Of a stretch of DNA of 64,000 bases, positions 52,285 through 60,480 are shown in pieces. The notes below the pieces were generated by a model. It did no database searches, had not been told where the DNA came from, and was given only the letters and a program-made list of their open reading frames with translations. The translations under genes and the position numbers were made by a program. The stretch is taken from the NCBI GenBank assembly GCA_021325025.1, contig JAJPHZ010000034.1, positions 1 through 64,000 of the forward strand, given 5' to 3'. This DNA comes from Pseudomonadota bacterium (lineage in GTDB: Bacteria; Desulfobacterota; Binatia; Binatales; Binataceae). The first letter of the stretch is position 1. Every line of letters starts with the position of its first letter.

Positions 52285-53809
52285 AGTCCGCGATGCGCTC
52301 CCCGATCATCATCGTGGTCACGTTGGTGTTGGCGCGCACGCAGTCGGGCATGATGGAAGCGTCGGCGACGCGCAGATTGCGCACGCCGTGAACCCGGCCG
52401 AACTGATCGACCACCGCCATCGGCTCCGACGCCGGTCCCATCTTGCAGGTGGCCGAAATATGCATGCAGGTGGTGGCGTTGCGCAGCGCAAACGCGTCCA
52501 GCGCGCCGTCATCGCGCAGGTCTTCGGCGGTGGGCTCAATCCGTTCAAGGGTGATTGCCTTGAAATCGGGATGCTCGCCCAGGCGCACCGCCAGCCGGAT
52601 CGCCTCGCGCATCCGGCGCCGGTCGAACTCCTGCTTGAGAAAGCCGTAATCCAGCAGCGGCTGAACGTCCGGATCGGGCGACTGCAGGCGCAACTCGCCG
52701 GCGCTGGCGGCCAGTTCCACGGCGGGCAGGATGCGGGTTCCCACCGGTGTGAAGCGTCCCATTTCGAACTGCTGCGCGTAGGAATACATCAGCAGTTGCA
52801 GATCGTTGCGCAGCGGCGAGCCGGTCGCCGTGCAGCGCAGCACCAGTTGCATCCGCGGCGCCATCGGATCCAGCGCATAGTCCTCGCGCGTGCGCCAGGT
52901 GACGTTGCAATACGGATGGTCGCGCAGGTTCTGTCCGACGCCGGGCAGATGATGGACCACGGGGATACCGAAGCTGCGCAACTGATCCTGCGGCCCCACG
53001 CCGGAGAGCATCAGCAGATGGGGCGAGCAGATCGCGCCGGCGCTTAAGATAATCTCCTCGCCTTCGACGACGAACTTCTCGCCGCCGCTGAGCACTTCCA
53101 CGCCGGTGGCGCGGTTGCCGTCAAAAATGATGCGGCGCACCTTGCATTGCGCCTTGATCGTGAGGTTGAGCCGATGGCGCGCCGGATTGAGATAGGCGAT
53201 CGCGGTGCTCCATCGCACCGAGTCCACGTTGTTAAGCGGTGCCGGACCGATGCCGGTGCCTTGTGGATGATTGAAATCGGGACAGTCGGGAAAGCCCTCG
53301 GCGCGGCAGGCGTTATAAAACGCGCGCTGATCGGGCAGCCATTCGTGCCGTTTGAAGCGCCGCGCGATTACGGGTCCGTTGGCGCCGTGGAAATCGTCGC
53401 CGCCGAAATCGCGGTCGGTCTCAAGCTTGCGCAGGTAGGGCAGGCACTGGCTGAAGGACCACTGGTCGTTGCCCGCGGCGGCCCATGAATCGAAATCTTC
53501 GGGGATACCGCGCAGAAACACCTGACCGTTGACGGCGCTGCCGCCGCCGGTCAGCGTGCCCGCCGGTACCATCATCGGCGGTGCCGTGTCGGTGGCCTTG
53601 GCCGTGAAGTAGCGCACGTGCCGGTCGTTGACCATTACGTCGGAGGCGGTCGCGTAGCCGTACTTGACGTCGTCGGGAATGTGCTCGAAATCGGGATAAT
53701 CGGGGCCAGCCTCGATCAACAGTACCGCGCGATGCGCATCCTCGCTCAGCCGCGCCGCGACGATCGCCCCCGCCGATCCGGCGCCCAACACGATGTGGTC
53801 GTATTTCAT
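52265..53809 (-). CDS. GMC-family FAD oxidoreductase
   Basis: Protein of 514 residues, clear paralogue of the enzyme at 38976. FAD motif VLGAGSAGAIVAARLSED with LLIEAGPD; GTLTGGGSAVNGQVFLRG; signature GAICSPHLLMLSGVGPQD; C-terminal MHISATCKMG and VRANTNVTTMMIGERIADFI. ATG 53809 is used; a longer 53845 start has no FAD-fold reason. It overlaps the TetR gene tail by 20 bases. Alcohol substrate unknown. Confidence 0.94.
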   Translation of the reverse strand: MKYDHIVLGAGSAGAIVAARLSEDAHRAVLLIEAGPDYPDFEHIPDDVKYGYATASDVMVNDRHVRYFTAKATDTAPPMMVPAGTLTGGGSAVNGQVFLRGIPEDFDSWAAAGNDQWSFSQCLPYLRKLETDRDFGGDDFHGANGPVIARRFKRHEWLPDQRAFYNACRAEGFPDCPDFNHPQGTGIGPAPLNNVDSVRWSTAIAYLNPARHRLNLTIKAQCKVRRIIFDGNRATGVEVLSGGEKFVVEGEEIILSAGAICSPHLLMLSGVGPQDQLRSFGIPVVHHLPGVGQNLRDHPYCNVTWRTREDYALDPMAPRMQLVLRCTATGSPLRNDLQLLMYSYAQQFEMGRFTPVGTRILPAVELAASAGELRLQSPDPDVQPLLDYGFLKQEFDRRRMREAIRLAVRLGEHPDFKAITLERIEPTAEDLRDDGALDAFALRNATTCMHISATCKMGPASEPMAVVDQFGRVHGVRNLRVADASIMPDCVRANTNVTTMMIGERIADFIRQGC

Positions 53810-53965
53810 GCTCGTTCTTCTATGGCCGAGGAGCGGAGTCCTCAATTAGGGATCAAAAGATGGCGCGACCAGGCATGCTCGCGCATCGACACGCCGCACG
53901 GACGCCCGCCCGCTATTGTGCTTCGCCGGATCCTCAAGGCGATCTGTGCTCCCGGCGACCGGCGC

Positions 53966-54355
53966 TCAGGGACGGAAGACCTCCATCGCGTGGTGGAAGT
54001 CGCAGTATTCCTTGCCCATCTGGATCTTCCCGTCGCGCACGATGAACAGGAAGTGGTAATTGTTCTCGTAGGTCTTGCCGTTCTTAAGCCTGGCGTAACC
54101 TTGCGCCTCGACTGCGACGCGCTCGCCCTCGGCCGTCAGGCCGGTGACCGTCAGCCGGATCGGCGCTTCGAAACGGGCCGTGTTTTGCGCCGCGATCTGC
54201 ACCAGCTCGGCCTTGCTCTTCGTCCCGCCCATCGGCCCCTTGGCCATAATCATCCAGGTCGCCGAATCGGCGAAGTGGTCGAACGCGCGCGCATCGCCCG
54301 CCGAGCGCTTTGCAAAGTAATCCGCCACGATTTTCTTGTTTTCTTCCGTGCTCAT
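53966..54355 (-). CDS. SnoaL/NTF2-like small protein
   Basis: Protein of 129 residues with the ketosteroid isomerase/SnoaL cone fold pattern: KKIVADYFAKRSAGDARAFDHFADSATW, later KNGKTYENNYHFLFIVRDGK and KEYCDFHHAMEVF. The family includes isomerases, hydratases and dimerisation domains. It lies 156 bases upstream of the GMC gene on the same strand; likely functionally linked but not shown. ATG 54355 is favoured over TTG-type 54364. Confidence 0.9.
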   Translation of the reverse strand: MSTEENKKIVADYFAKRSAGDARAFDHFADSATWMIMAKGPMGGTKSKAELVQIAAQNTARFEAPIRLTVTGLTAEGERVAVEAQGYARLKNGKTYENNYHFLFIVRDGKIQMGKEYCDFHHAMEVFRP

Positions 54356-54476
54356 GAGGCCCAACCATATTCCGGCCGGCGGCGAACGGCAAGGTCGCGC
54401 TGGCGGGGGTTTTTACCGGGGGCGCGGGCGCGGTAGACTCGATCGACACACCGGTGACGGCGGAGTTTTCGAAGCG

Positions 54477-56915
54477 ATGAACGAACGGTACGACCCTAAA
54501 GAAATCGAGCCCAAGTGGCAGGCGGAATGGGAGCGCAGCGGGATTTACCTGACGCCCACCGACCGCAGCCGGCCCAAGTTTTACCTGCTCGAGATGTTTC
54601 CCTATCCCTCCGGGGAAGGGTTGTCCGTCGGCCATCTGCACAACTACGTGCCGTGCGACGTTATCGGGCGCTTCAAACGCATGACCGGCCATAACGTGCT
54701 GCATGCGATGGGATGGGACGCGTTTGGGCTGCCGGCAGAGAACGACGCACTGCTTAAAAAGCTCCATCCCAAGGAGACCGTGCCGCGCTATGCGGCCAAC
54801 TTCAAGCGCCAGTTGAAGTTGGTAGGATGCGCCTACGACTGGACGCGTGAAATCAACTCCTCGACTCCCGAATACTACAAATGGACGCAATGGTTCTTCC
54901 TGCTGCTGTACAAGCGCGGCCTGGCCTACCGCGCGGTGGGCGCGCAATGGTGGTGCGAGAAATGCCTGTCGATCCTGGCCAACGAGCAGGTGATCGACGG
55001 ATGCTGCTGGCGGCACACCGACACTGCGGTCACCAAAAAGGAACTGGAGCAGTGGTACTTCAGGATCACAGCCTATGCCGACCGGCTGCTTGAAGATCTC
55101 GACACCATCGACTGGCCCGAGCGCATCAAGCTGATGCAGCGCAACTGGATCGGACGCTCGGAGGGCGCCGAACTCGCCTTCCCCGTCGCGGGCCATCGCG
55201 GCGAGGAGGTGCGCTTTTTCACCACGCGCCCCGATACCGTCTTCGGCGTGTCCTTCATGGTGCTGGCACCCGAGCATCCGCTGGTCGCGCGCATCACTAC
55301 GCCCGCGCAGCGCGCCGAGGTTGAACGCTACGTGGCGCAGGCGCGCCGGCAGAGCGAAATCGAGCGCCTGTCCACCGTCAAGGAAAAGACCGGCGTGTTC
55401 ACCGGCGCTTACGCGCACAACCTGTTTACGGACAAGGATATCCCGATCTGGATCGCCGACTACGTCCTGATGGGCTACGGCACGGGCGCGATCATGGCGG
55501 CGCCGGGTGAGGACCAGCGCGACTTCGAGTTCGCGCGCAAATATGGGCTGCCCATTCCGCGCGTCACCGCGCCTGCCGACGGCTCGCAGCCGCCCGCCGA
55601 TCGCGCGTTTACCGAACCCGGCATCACGATCAACTCCGGCTTCATCAGCGGCAAGCCGACCGCTGAGGCGCTCGCCATGGTGGCGCAGTACGCGCAGGAA
55701 AAGGGCATCGGGCGCGCCGCGGTCAGCTACCGGATGCGCGACTGGCTGATCTCGCGCCAGCGCTACTGGGGATGCCCGATCCCGATGGTGTACTGCAAGG
55801 GCGGATGCGGCATCGTGCCGGTCCCCGAGGACCAACTCCCGGTGGTGCTGCCCGACATCAAGGACTACCAGCCCTCGGGCACCGGGCGCTCGCCGCTGGC
55901 CAATGTGCCGGAGTTCGTCAACACCACCTGCCCCAAATGCGGCGGACCCGGCGAACGCGAAACCGACACGATGGACGGCTTCGCCTGTTCGTCGTGGTAC
56001 TTTCTGCGCTTCGCTTCGCCCCATGAGAGCGCCGCGCCGTTCAACCGCGAGGCAGTCGATTACTGGCTGCCGGTGGACCTGTACGTGGGCGGCGCCGAGC
56101 ACGCCGTGATGCATCTGCTGTATGCGCGGATGTGGACCAAGGTGATGTACGACGCCGGACTCATCAACTTCAAGGAGCCGTTTCCTACACTTCGTAATCA
56201 GGGGATGATCTGGGCCGCCGACGGCCAGAAGATGTCCAAAAGCAAGGGCAACGTGGTCACCCCCGACTCGATGGTGGACAAGTACGGCGCCGACGCGCTG
56301 CGGTTGTGGGAGCTGTTCATGGGTCCCTTCGAGGAGCCCACCAACTGGAACGAAGAGGGCGTGGTCGGAACGGCGCGCTACCTGACGCGCGTATGGAACC
56401 TGGTGCGCCGTTTCGTCGAGGCGGGATGTCCCCAGGGCAAGCCCGGCGAGCAGACCTTGCGCAAGATGCATCAGACCATCCGCACCGTGACCGATCACAT
56501 CGAGCGCCTGCGCTTTAACACGGCGCTGGCCGCGCTGATGGATGAACTCAACTACCTGGCGCGGCTGGAACCCGCCGGGATCGGCCGCGCCGCAATCGAA
56601 AGCTACGTGCTGATGCTGGCGCCGATGGCGCCGCATATCACCGAGGAGATGTGGCGCGCGCTGGGCCACAGCGACTCCGTCCACCTGCAGAAATGGCCCG
56701 GCTTCGACCCGGCTTTGGCCAGGGACGAAGTTGTAACGGTCGTCGTGCAGATCAACGGCAAGGTGCGCGACAAGCTGGAAATCGCGGCCGACACCGCTGA
56801 GGAGCGGGTGCGCACGCTGGCGTTGGAGAGCGCCGCCGTCAAGCGCCACCTGGACGGCAAGACGCCCAAGAAGGTCATCTACGTGCCCAACAAGCTGTTG
56901 AGCATCGTCGTCTGA
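54477..56915 (+). CDS. leuS: Leucine--tRNA ligase
   Basis: Class I aminoacyl-tRNA synthetase of 812 residues. PYPSGEGLSVGHLHNY carries the HIGH region (here SVGH), then MGWDAFGLPAENDAL. The editing (CP1) domain has TTRPDTVFGVSF and GYGTGAIMAAPGEDQRDFEF. ISRQRYWGCPIPM is typical. The zinc-like CPKCGG is followed by DTMDGFACSSWYFLR. Class I motif 2 is DGQKMSKSKGN. The C-terminal anticodon domain (LAPMAPHITEEMWRALG) and IYVPNKLLSIVV are present. ATG 54477 gives the standard MNERYDPKEIEPKWQ N-terminus; the frame upstream is not conserved. Confidence 0.97.
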   Translation: MNERYDPKEIEPKWQAEWERSGIYLTPTDRSRPKFYLLEMFPYPSGEGLSVGHLHNYVPCDVIGRFKRMTGHNVLHAMGWDAFGLPAENDALLKKLHPKETVPRYAANFKRQLKLVGCAYDWTREINSSTPEYYKWTQWFFLLLYKRGLAYRAVGAQWWCEKCLSILANEQVIDGCCWRHTDTAVTKKELEQWYFRITAYADRLLEDLDTIDWPERIKLMQRNWIGRSEGAELAFPVAGHRGEEVRFFTTRPDTVFGVSFMVLAPEHPLVARITTPAQRAEVERYVAQARRQSEIERLSTVKEKTGVFTGAYAHNLFTDKDIPIWIADYVLMGYGTGAIMAAPGEDQRDFEFARKYGLPIPRVTAPADGSQPPADRAFTEPGITINSGFISGKPTAEALAMVAQYAQEKGIGRAAVSYRMRDWLISRQRYWGCPIPMVYCKGGCGIVPVPEDQLPVVLPDIKDYQPSGTGRSPLANVPEFVNTTCPKCGGPGERETDTMDGFACSSWYFLRFASPHESAAPFNREAVDYWLPVDLYVGGAEHAVMHLLYARMWTKVMYDAGLINFKEPFPTLRNQGMIWAADGQKMSKSKGNVVTPDSMVDKYGADALRLWELFMGPFEEPTNWNEEGVVGTARYLTRVWNLVRRFVEAGCPQGKPGEQTLRKMHQTIRTVTDHIERLRFNTALAALMDELNYLARLEPAGIGRAAIESYVLMLAPMAPHITEEMWRALGHSDSVHLQKWPGFDPALARDEVVTVVVQINGKVRDKLEIAADTAEERVRTLALESAAVKRHLDGKTPKKVIYVPNKLLSIVV

Positions 56916-56990
56916 CATGGGCCTGCGGCGCGCGCCGGCGATTTCACATCGCAGCCGCAGCGGGGTTACATCCCACAACGGAGCATACCG

Positions 56991-57809
56991 ATGACCCACA
57001 CTATGACCTCGCCCGCACCGACGAATCCGGATTGTGAACCACGGCGCGTGCTGCAGGCGCTGATCGACGCCGGCACCGATGAAGCTCGACGTGACGCTGC
57101 AACGGCGCACCAGCCGCAAGCCGCCGTCGGTCTGATTACGTCCTCAGCGATGGGAGCGCTGCTGGTTGGCCTCGGCAACCGCGGCGTCGTGATGATCCAT
57201 TTCATCCGGCGCGCCACTGATGCGGCAGAAGCGATGGCGAAGCTGCGGCGCGCTTGCGATCCGGTGCTGGACCAAGGCGCCGTCAAAGGCGTGGACGAGG
57301 AGTTGAGGCGTTTCATGGCCGGCGATGACGCAGCGCTGCGCAGCCGCATCGATCTGAGCCTGGTCAAGGCGCCCTTCCAGCGCCGCGTACTGGAACTGCT
57401 GCTGGAGGTCGGCCCCGGCGCCATCGCAACCTACGCGGCGCTGGCCGCATGGGCCGGCGCTCCCAACGCCGCGCGCGCGGTGGGCGCGGCGATGCATGAC
57501 AACCCGCTCCCGGTCTATGTGCCATGCCATCGCGTAGTGCGCTCCGACCTCAGCCTGGGCGGCTATGGCGGTGGACTCGACCTCAAGCGCAAGCTGCTGG
57601 AAGTGGAGGGATTTTCGTTCACGCCGGCGGGAGCGGTCGCACAAGACGGCACGGTGTGGGGCAATCGCGACACGTGGGTCTTCTGCCGCCCCGGATGCCG
57701 CGCGCTGGCGCGCACAAAGCGCACCAGCATGCTGCTGTTGCGCGACACCGCCCGCGCGGCACAGGCCGGGATGCGTCCCTGCGGCATTTGTCTCGGTAGA
57801 GAAGCCTAA
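56991..57809 (+). CDS. Methylated-DNA--cysteine methyltransferase fused to C-terminal Ada zinc domain
   Basis: Protein of 272 residues. Residues about 40-215 are an O6-alkylguanine transferase: N-terminal ribonuclease-like part, then TYAALAAWAGAPNAARAVGA, the active site VPCHRV (Cys179), and GGYGGGLDLKRKLLEVEG. Residues about 222-270 match the Ada methylphosphotriester zinc domain: FCRPGC (Cys232, Cys236) and RPCGIC (Cys264, Cys267). In E. coli Ada the zinc domain is N-terminal and precedes an AraC domain; here the order is reversed and the AraC HTH is absent. CGGAGC precedes the ATG. Confidence 0.9.
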   Translation: MTHTMTSPAPTNPDCEPRRVLQALIDAGTDEARRDAATAHQPQAAVGLITSSAMGALLVGLGNRGVVMIHFIRRATDAAEAMAKLRRACDPVLDQGAVKGVDEELRRFMAGDDAALRSRIDLSLVKAPFQRRVLELLLEVGPGAIATYAALAAWAGAPNAARAVGAAMHDNPLPVYVPCHRVVRSDLSLGGYGGGLDLKRKLLEVEGFSFTPAGAVAQDGTVWGNRDTWVFCRPGCRALARTKRTSMLLLRDTARAAQAGMRPCGICLGREA

Positions 57810-57846
57810 CCCGGGTCCTGTCCCTGTTTCAGGGAAAGGGTTAAGT
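57805..57846. repeat. Small dispersed intergenic hairpin repeat, copy 3
   Basis: CCTAACCC start shared with the copy at 41507, then CCCTG (57822-57826)/CAGGG (57830-57834) and outer TAACCC (57807-57812)/GGGTTA (57838-57843) pairs. It overlaps the stop of the Ada-like gene and may serve as terminator between convergent genes. Confidence 0.55.
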
Positions 57847-57859
57847 CCGGTTGCTACCC

Positions 57860-58582
57860 TCACGCCGCGTTGTGGAAGATTATCCCCAGCGTGTATCTCA
57901 GTCCGGAGTGCAGCGGGCTTACGCCATGGCGCATCCGGGCACGGTAAAAGCCGCGCGCGCCCTGGATGGGACGGAAGCTGGAGGGGAAGATGACCGCCGC
58001 GCCGCGCTCCAGCGTGACAGCGGAGCATCGTGCCTGGGCGCGCGGCCGATCTTCGAGCAATAGAAATTCGCCGCCGCTGTAGTCGGTCCCGGGCCGGCTC
58101 AATGCAACCGTGATCTGGAGCGGGAAAATCGCCTCTCCGTAGATATCCTGATGCATGCAGTTGTAGCCGCCCGCCTCATAGCGCAGCATCAGCGGCGTGG
58201 GCTTGGTCTGACCCAGCTCGGCGCAATAACGAAGATAACCGTCGAGCTCGGGCGGCAGGGCGGCAGCGTCGGGCTTGAGCGCGCGGCGCCATCGATTCCC
58301 AAGCGGCGCCAGCCGCGCATAGCAAAGTGTGCGCAACTGTTGTACGAGCGGCGGCAGCGGATCGGCGAAGTACTTGTACTCACCCACCCCGAAGCGCAGC
58401 CGCGCCATTTCGACCTTTTTGCGAAACCGCTCGCGATGGGGATAAAGGGCGATCAACTCGGCGCACTGACCGGTGTCGAGGATGGGCGGCGTGGTCGCAT
58501 AGCCGCGCTTCTCCAACGACTGCTCGATGCGCTGCCAGTCCAGCCGTTCCAGCCGGCCGCGCAAGTCCGAGCGTTCCCTCAT
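57860..58582 (-). CDS. 2OG-Fe(II) oxygenase
   Basis: Protein of 240 residues with the double-stranded beta-helix signature: HQD facial pair (His144, Asp146), distal His219 in RMRHGVSPLHSG, and 2-oxoglutarate-binding Arg229. LQITVALSRPGTDYSGGEFL between them is typical of prolyl-hydroxylase-like 2OG oxygenases. GAGGAGCG supports ATG 58582 rather than the long 58837 frame. It is convergent with the Ada-like repair gene. An AlkB-type demethylase role would suit the neighbourhood but is not shown. Confidence 0.85.
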   Translation of the reverse strand: MRERSDLRGRLERLDWQRIEQSLEKRGYATTPPILDTGQCAELIALYPHRERFRKKVEMARLRFGVGEYKYFADPLPPLVQQLRTLCYARLAPLGNRWRRALKPDAAALPPELDGYLRYCAELGQTKPTPLMLRYEAGGYNCMHQDIYGEAIFPLQITVALSRPGTDYSGGEFLLLEDRPRAQARCSAVTLERGAAVIFPSSFRPIQGARGFYRARMRHGVSPLHSGLRYTLGIIFHNAA

Positions 58583-58605
58583 CGCTCCTCGCAAACAGTT
58601 CGGCG

Positions 58606-59625
58606 TCAGCCGTTGTTCATCCGCCGCAAGGCCGCGACCGAGTCGAAGATTCCCTGGGGCAGATTCAGCGTGCCCGCCACGTTGGAATAGGGAAAGCGGC
58701 GCACGTTGATATGAGCGTGAAGCGGCAGGTCCTGGGCCTGATGGATTTCGTAGTCCAGCGGCAGCGCTCCGATAAACCTCAGGATCCGATGCATCGCGCA
58801 GGCAAAGGCCCGCAGGCCTGCGCCGTCCAACTCGCACAGCAGTGCGCGATGCCGCGGCATCACCACGTCGTAGCTGCGCGGAAAGGCGCCGATCGGACTG
58901 GCGTAGCTGACCACTTCAGAGCCGTCGTCGATTGTCAGATCGAGCTCCTGCATCAGCGTGATCAGCTCATCCCACAGGCGCGCGTCGGACTGCGCGGCGC
59001 GCAACTCGCCTTCCACCGCCGGCAGGCATACGGGCGAGCCGATGATCTGCTGATGGATATGGGGTTGCGATGCGCCCGACTCGGGGCCCTGGTTCTTGCG
59101 CACCACCACCGACTGCACGGTGGGGTTGCCCATCGCGCGCTGCACGACCTCGGCGTTGACTTCCATCAGGCGGATGAAGTGCGCCTCGCTCAGCGCGCCG
59201 GTGAACAGCAGGTCGCTGGGCAGGCGCGCCGCGGGCAGAAAGTGGCGCGCATCCTCGACCACCACGTAAGATTCGTTGCGCCCGCCGGTGAGTTCGGCGG
59301 GAATACGCGGGAACAGATTGTTGAACACGCGCATCGCCCATGGACTGGCCGGATCACCGTCCCAGCCGGGCACATCGCGGGGTTGGACGCGGATCAGTTC
59401 ACTGGGCGCCTTGGATTCGTTGCCGGGACAAAACGGACAGCCGGCCGTGGCACGCGCCATTCGCTCTTCGTCCAGGTGCGTTGCAGCCGGCGGCGCAAAA
59501 CCGCGCGCCCCCAGGGTAAAGGCAAAACTCTTGTCGCGCAGGTCAACCACATAAGAGATGACGCCGGTAAAGGGATTCCTGATCCAGACCAGGGCGCCGT
59601 CGCGCAGCTCGTATTCGATCGGCAT
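58606..59625 (-). CDS. Galactose-1-phosphate uridylyltransferase-like (GalT/HIT) protein
   Basis: Protein of 339 residues of the HIT superfamily. CPFCPGNE (zinc cysteines), MRVFNNLFPRIP, SESYVVVED-like NESYVVVED, and the nucleotidyl-transfer motif SQPHIHQQI (HxHxQ-like) are present, with PRSYDVVMP and LPLHAHIN later. The arrangement fits GalT-like enzymes (DUF4921-type) that act on nucleotide-sugars. The 3' end lies 23 bases before the oxygenase start on the same strand, so the two may be co-transcribed. Exact substrate unproven. Confidence 0.88.
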   Translation of the reverse strand: MPIEYELRDGALVWIRNPFTGVISYVVDLRDKSFAFTLGARGFAPPAATHLDEERMARATAGCPFCPGNESKAPSELIRVQPRDVPGWDGDPASPWAMRVFNNLFPRIPAELTGGRNESYVVVEDARHFLPAARLPSDLLFTGALSEAHFIRLMEVNAEVVQRAMGNPTVQSVVVRKNQGPESGASQPHIHQQIIGSPVCLPAVEGELRAAQSDARLWDELITLMQELDLTIDDGSEVVSYASPIGAFPRSYDVVMPRHRALLCELDGAGLRAFACAMHRILRFIGALPLDYEIHQAQDLPLHAHINVRRFPYSNVAGTLNLPQGIFDSVAALRRMNNG

Positions 59626-59863
59626 GTTGGTACCGCATCTTCTTTAATCATCGGCGCGCCGCCGATTCAACGAGCCGCCCGTGAGCCCGACGCGCGGCTG
59701 GCCGTGCTTGCGCATTAAAAGGCGCACGCTTTCGCTTTGCGCTTCCAGCTTGCGTCCGGGTTCCGAACGGTGATCCTGACTGCGGGTGAAAACGAACGAG
59801 CAATCCCATCGCGGGGCTGAGCGTCCCGCACGGGGTCTGGCTTGGGGTTGAGCGGGCGCGCGA

Positions 59864-60277
59864 TTACTTCAGGCCGACCAGATACAGCGCGAGGGCAACG
59901 AACAGCATCACCGCCGCCGTGGTAAACCATCGCCCGCGCGGGCGGTCAAAGCCTTGCGCCACTTCGGGCTCCAGTTCGATGACTTTTTCCAGCGGCTGGA
60001 TGCCGCTGAGGAAGTGGGTCGCCAAGGTTTCCGCATCCAGACCGAGGAACTCTGCGTAGCTGCGCACAAAGGGCAGCAGATAAAGTTCGTCGGCGATTGC
60101 GCCGTAATCCCCGGCTTCGAGCATGGTCAGGTACCGGGCCGGGATTCGGAGCCGCTCCGAAGCCTCCTGCACCGTCAGTCCGTGCGCCTGTCGCGCCGCG
60201 CACAGCACCGTACCCAAGCCGTTGGCGTGTGCCGCATCGGCACCCGATTGCCTCTGCTCCAGATCGCTAGCTGGCAT
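59864..60277 (-). CDS. RodZ-like HTH membrane protein, short form
   Basis: Protein of 137 residues. An HTH_25-type XRE domain (GTVLCAARQAHGLTVQEAS, RIPARYLTMLEAGDYGAI, PFVRSYAEFLGLD) is followed by a linker and one TM helix at the C-terminus (FTTAAVMLFVALALYLVGLK). It resembles cytoskeletal RodZ N-termini but lacks the periplasmic domain. ATG 60277 has GTGAGG upstream. The 238-base gap to the GalT gene shows nothing clear. Confidence 0.85.
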   Translation of the reverse strand: MPASDLEQRQSGADAAHANGLGTVLCAARQAHGLTVQEASERLRIPARYLTMLEAGDYGAIADELYLLPFVRSYAEFLGLDAETLATHFLSGIQPLEKVIELEPEVAQGFDRPRGRWFTTAAVMLFVALALYLVGLK

Positions 60278-60480
60278 GACCTCACCGGTTTTCAGCGTAC
60301 TGCTTGTGTATCGCTGAATCTGTTGATTTTGATCGGGAGTTCGAGTGACAGAAGGCTGGCGCCGCCCCGTCCTACCCCATCCATCTCCTCCACTACCCCG
60401 CATCTAACCACTATCCCTGTAAATGTTTGCCATAAACGGCATGAAAAGTCCAAAGGCCGAGGTGGACCGTTACAGGCTCC

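Noticed and set aside
54084..57119. 1011-codon open frame on the reverse strand
   Set aside because: Antisense shadow of leuS and flanks; composition is non-biological and a strong sense gene explains the region.
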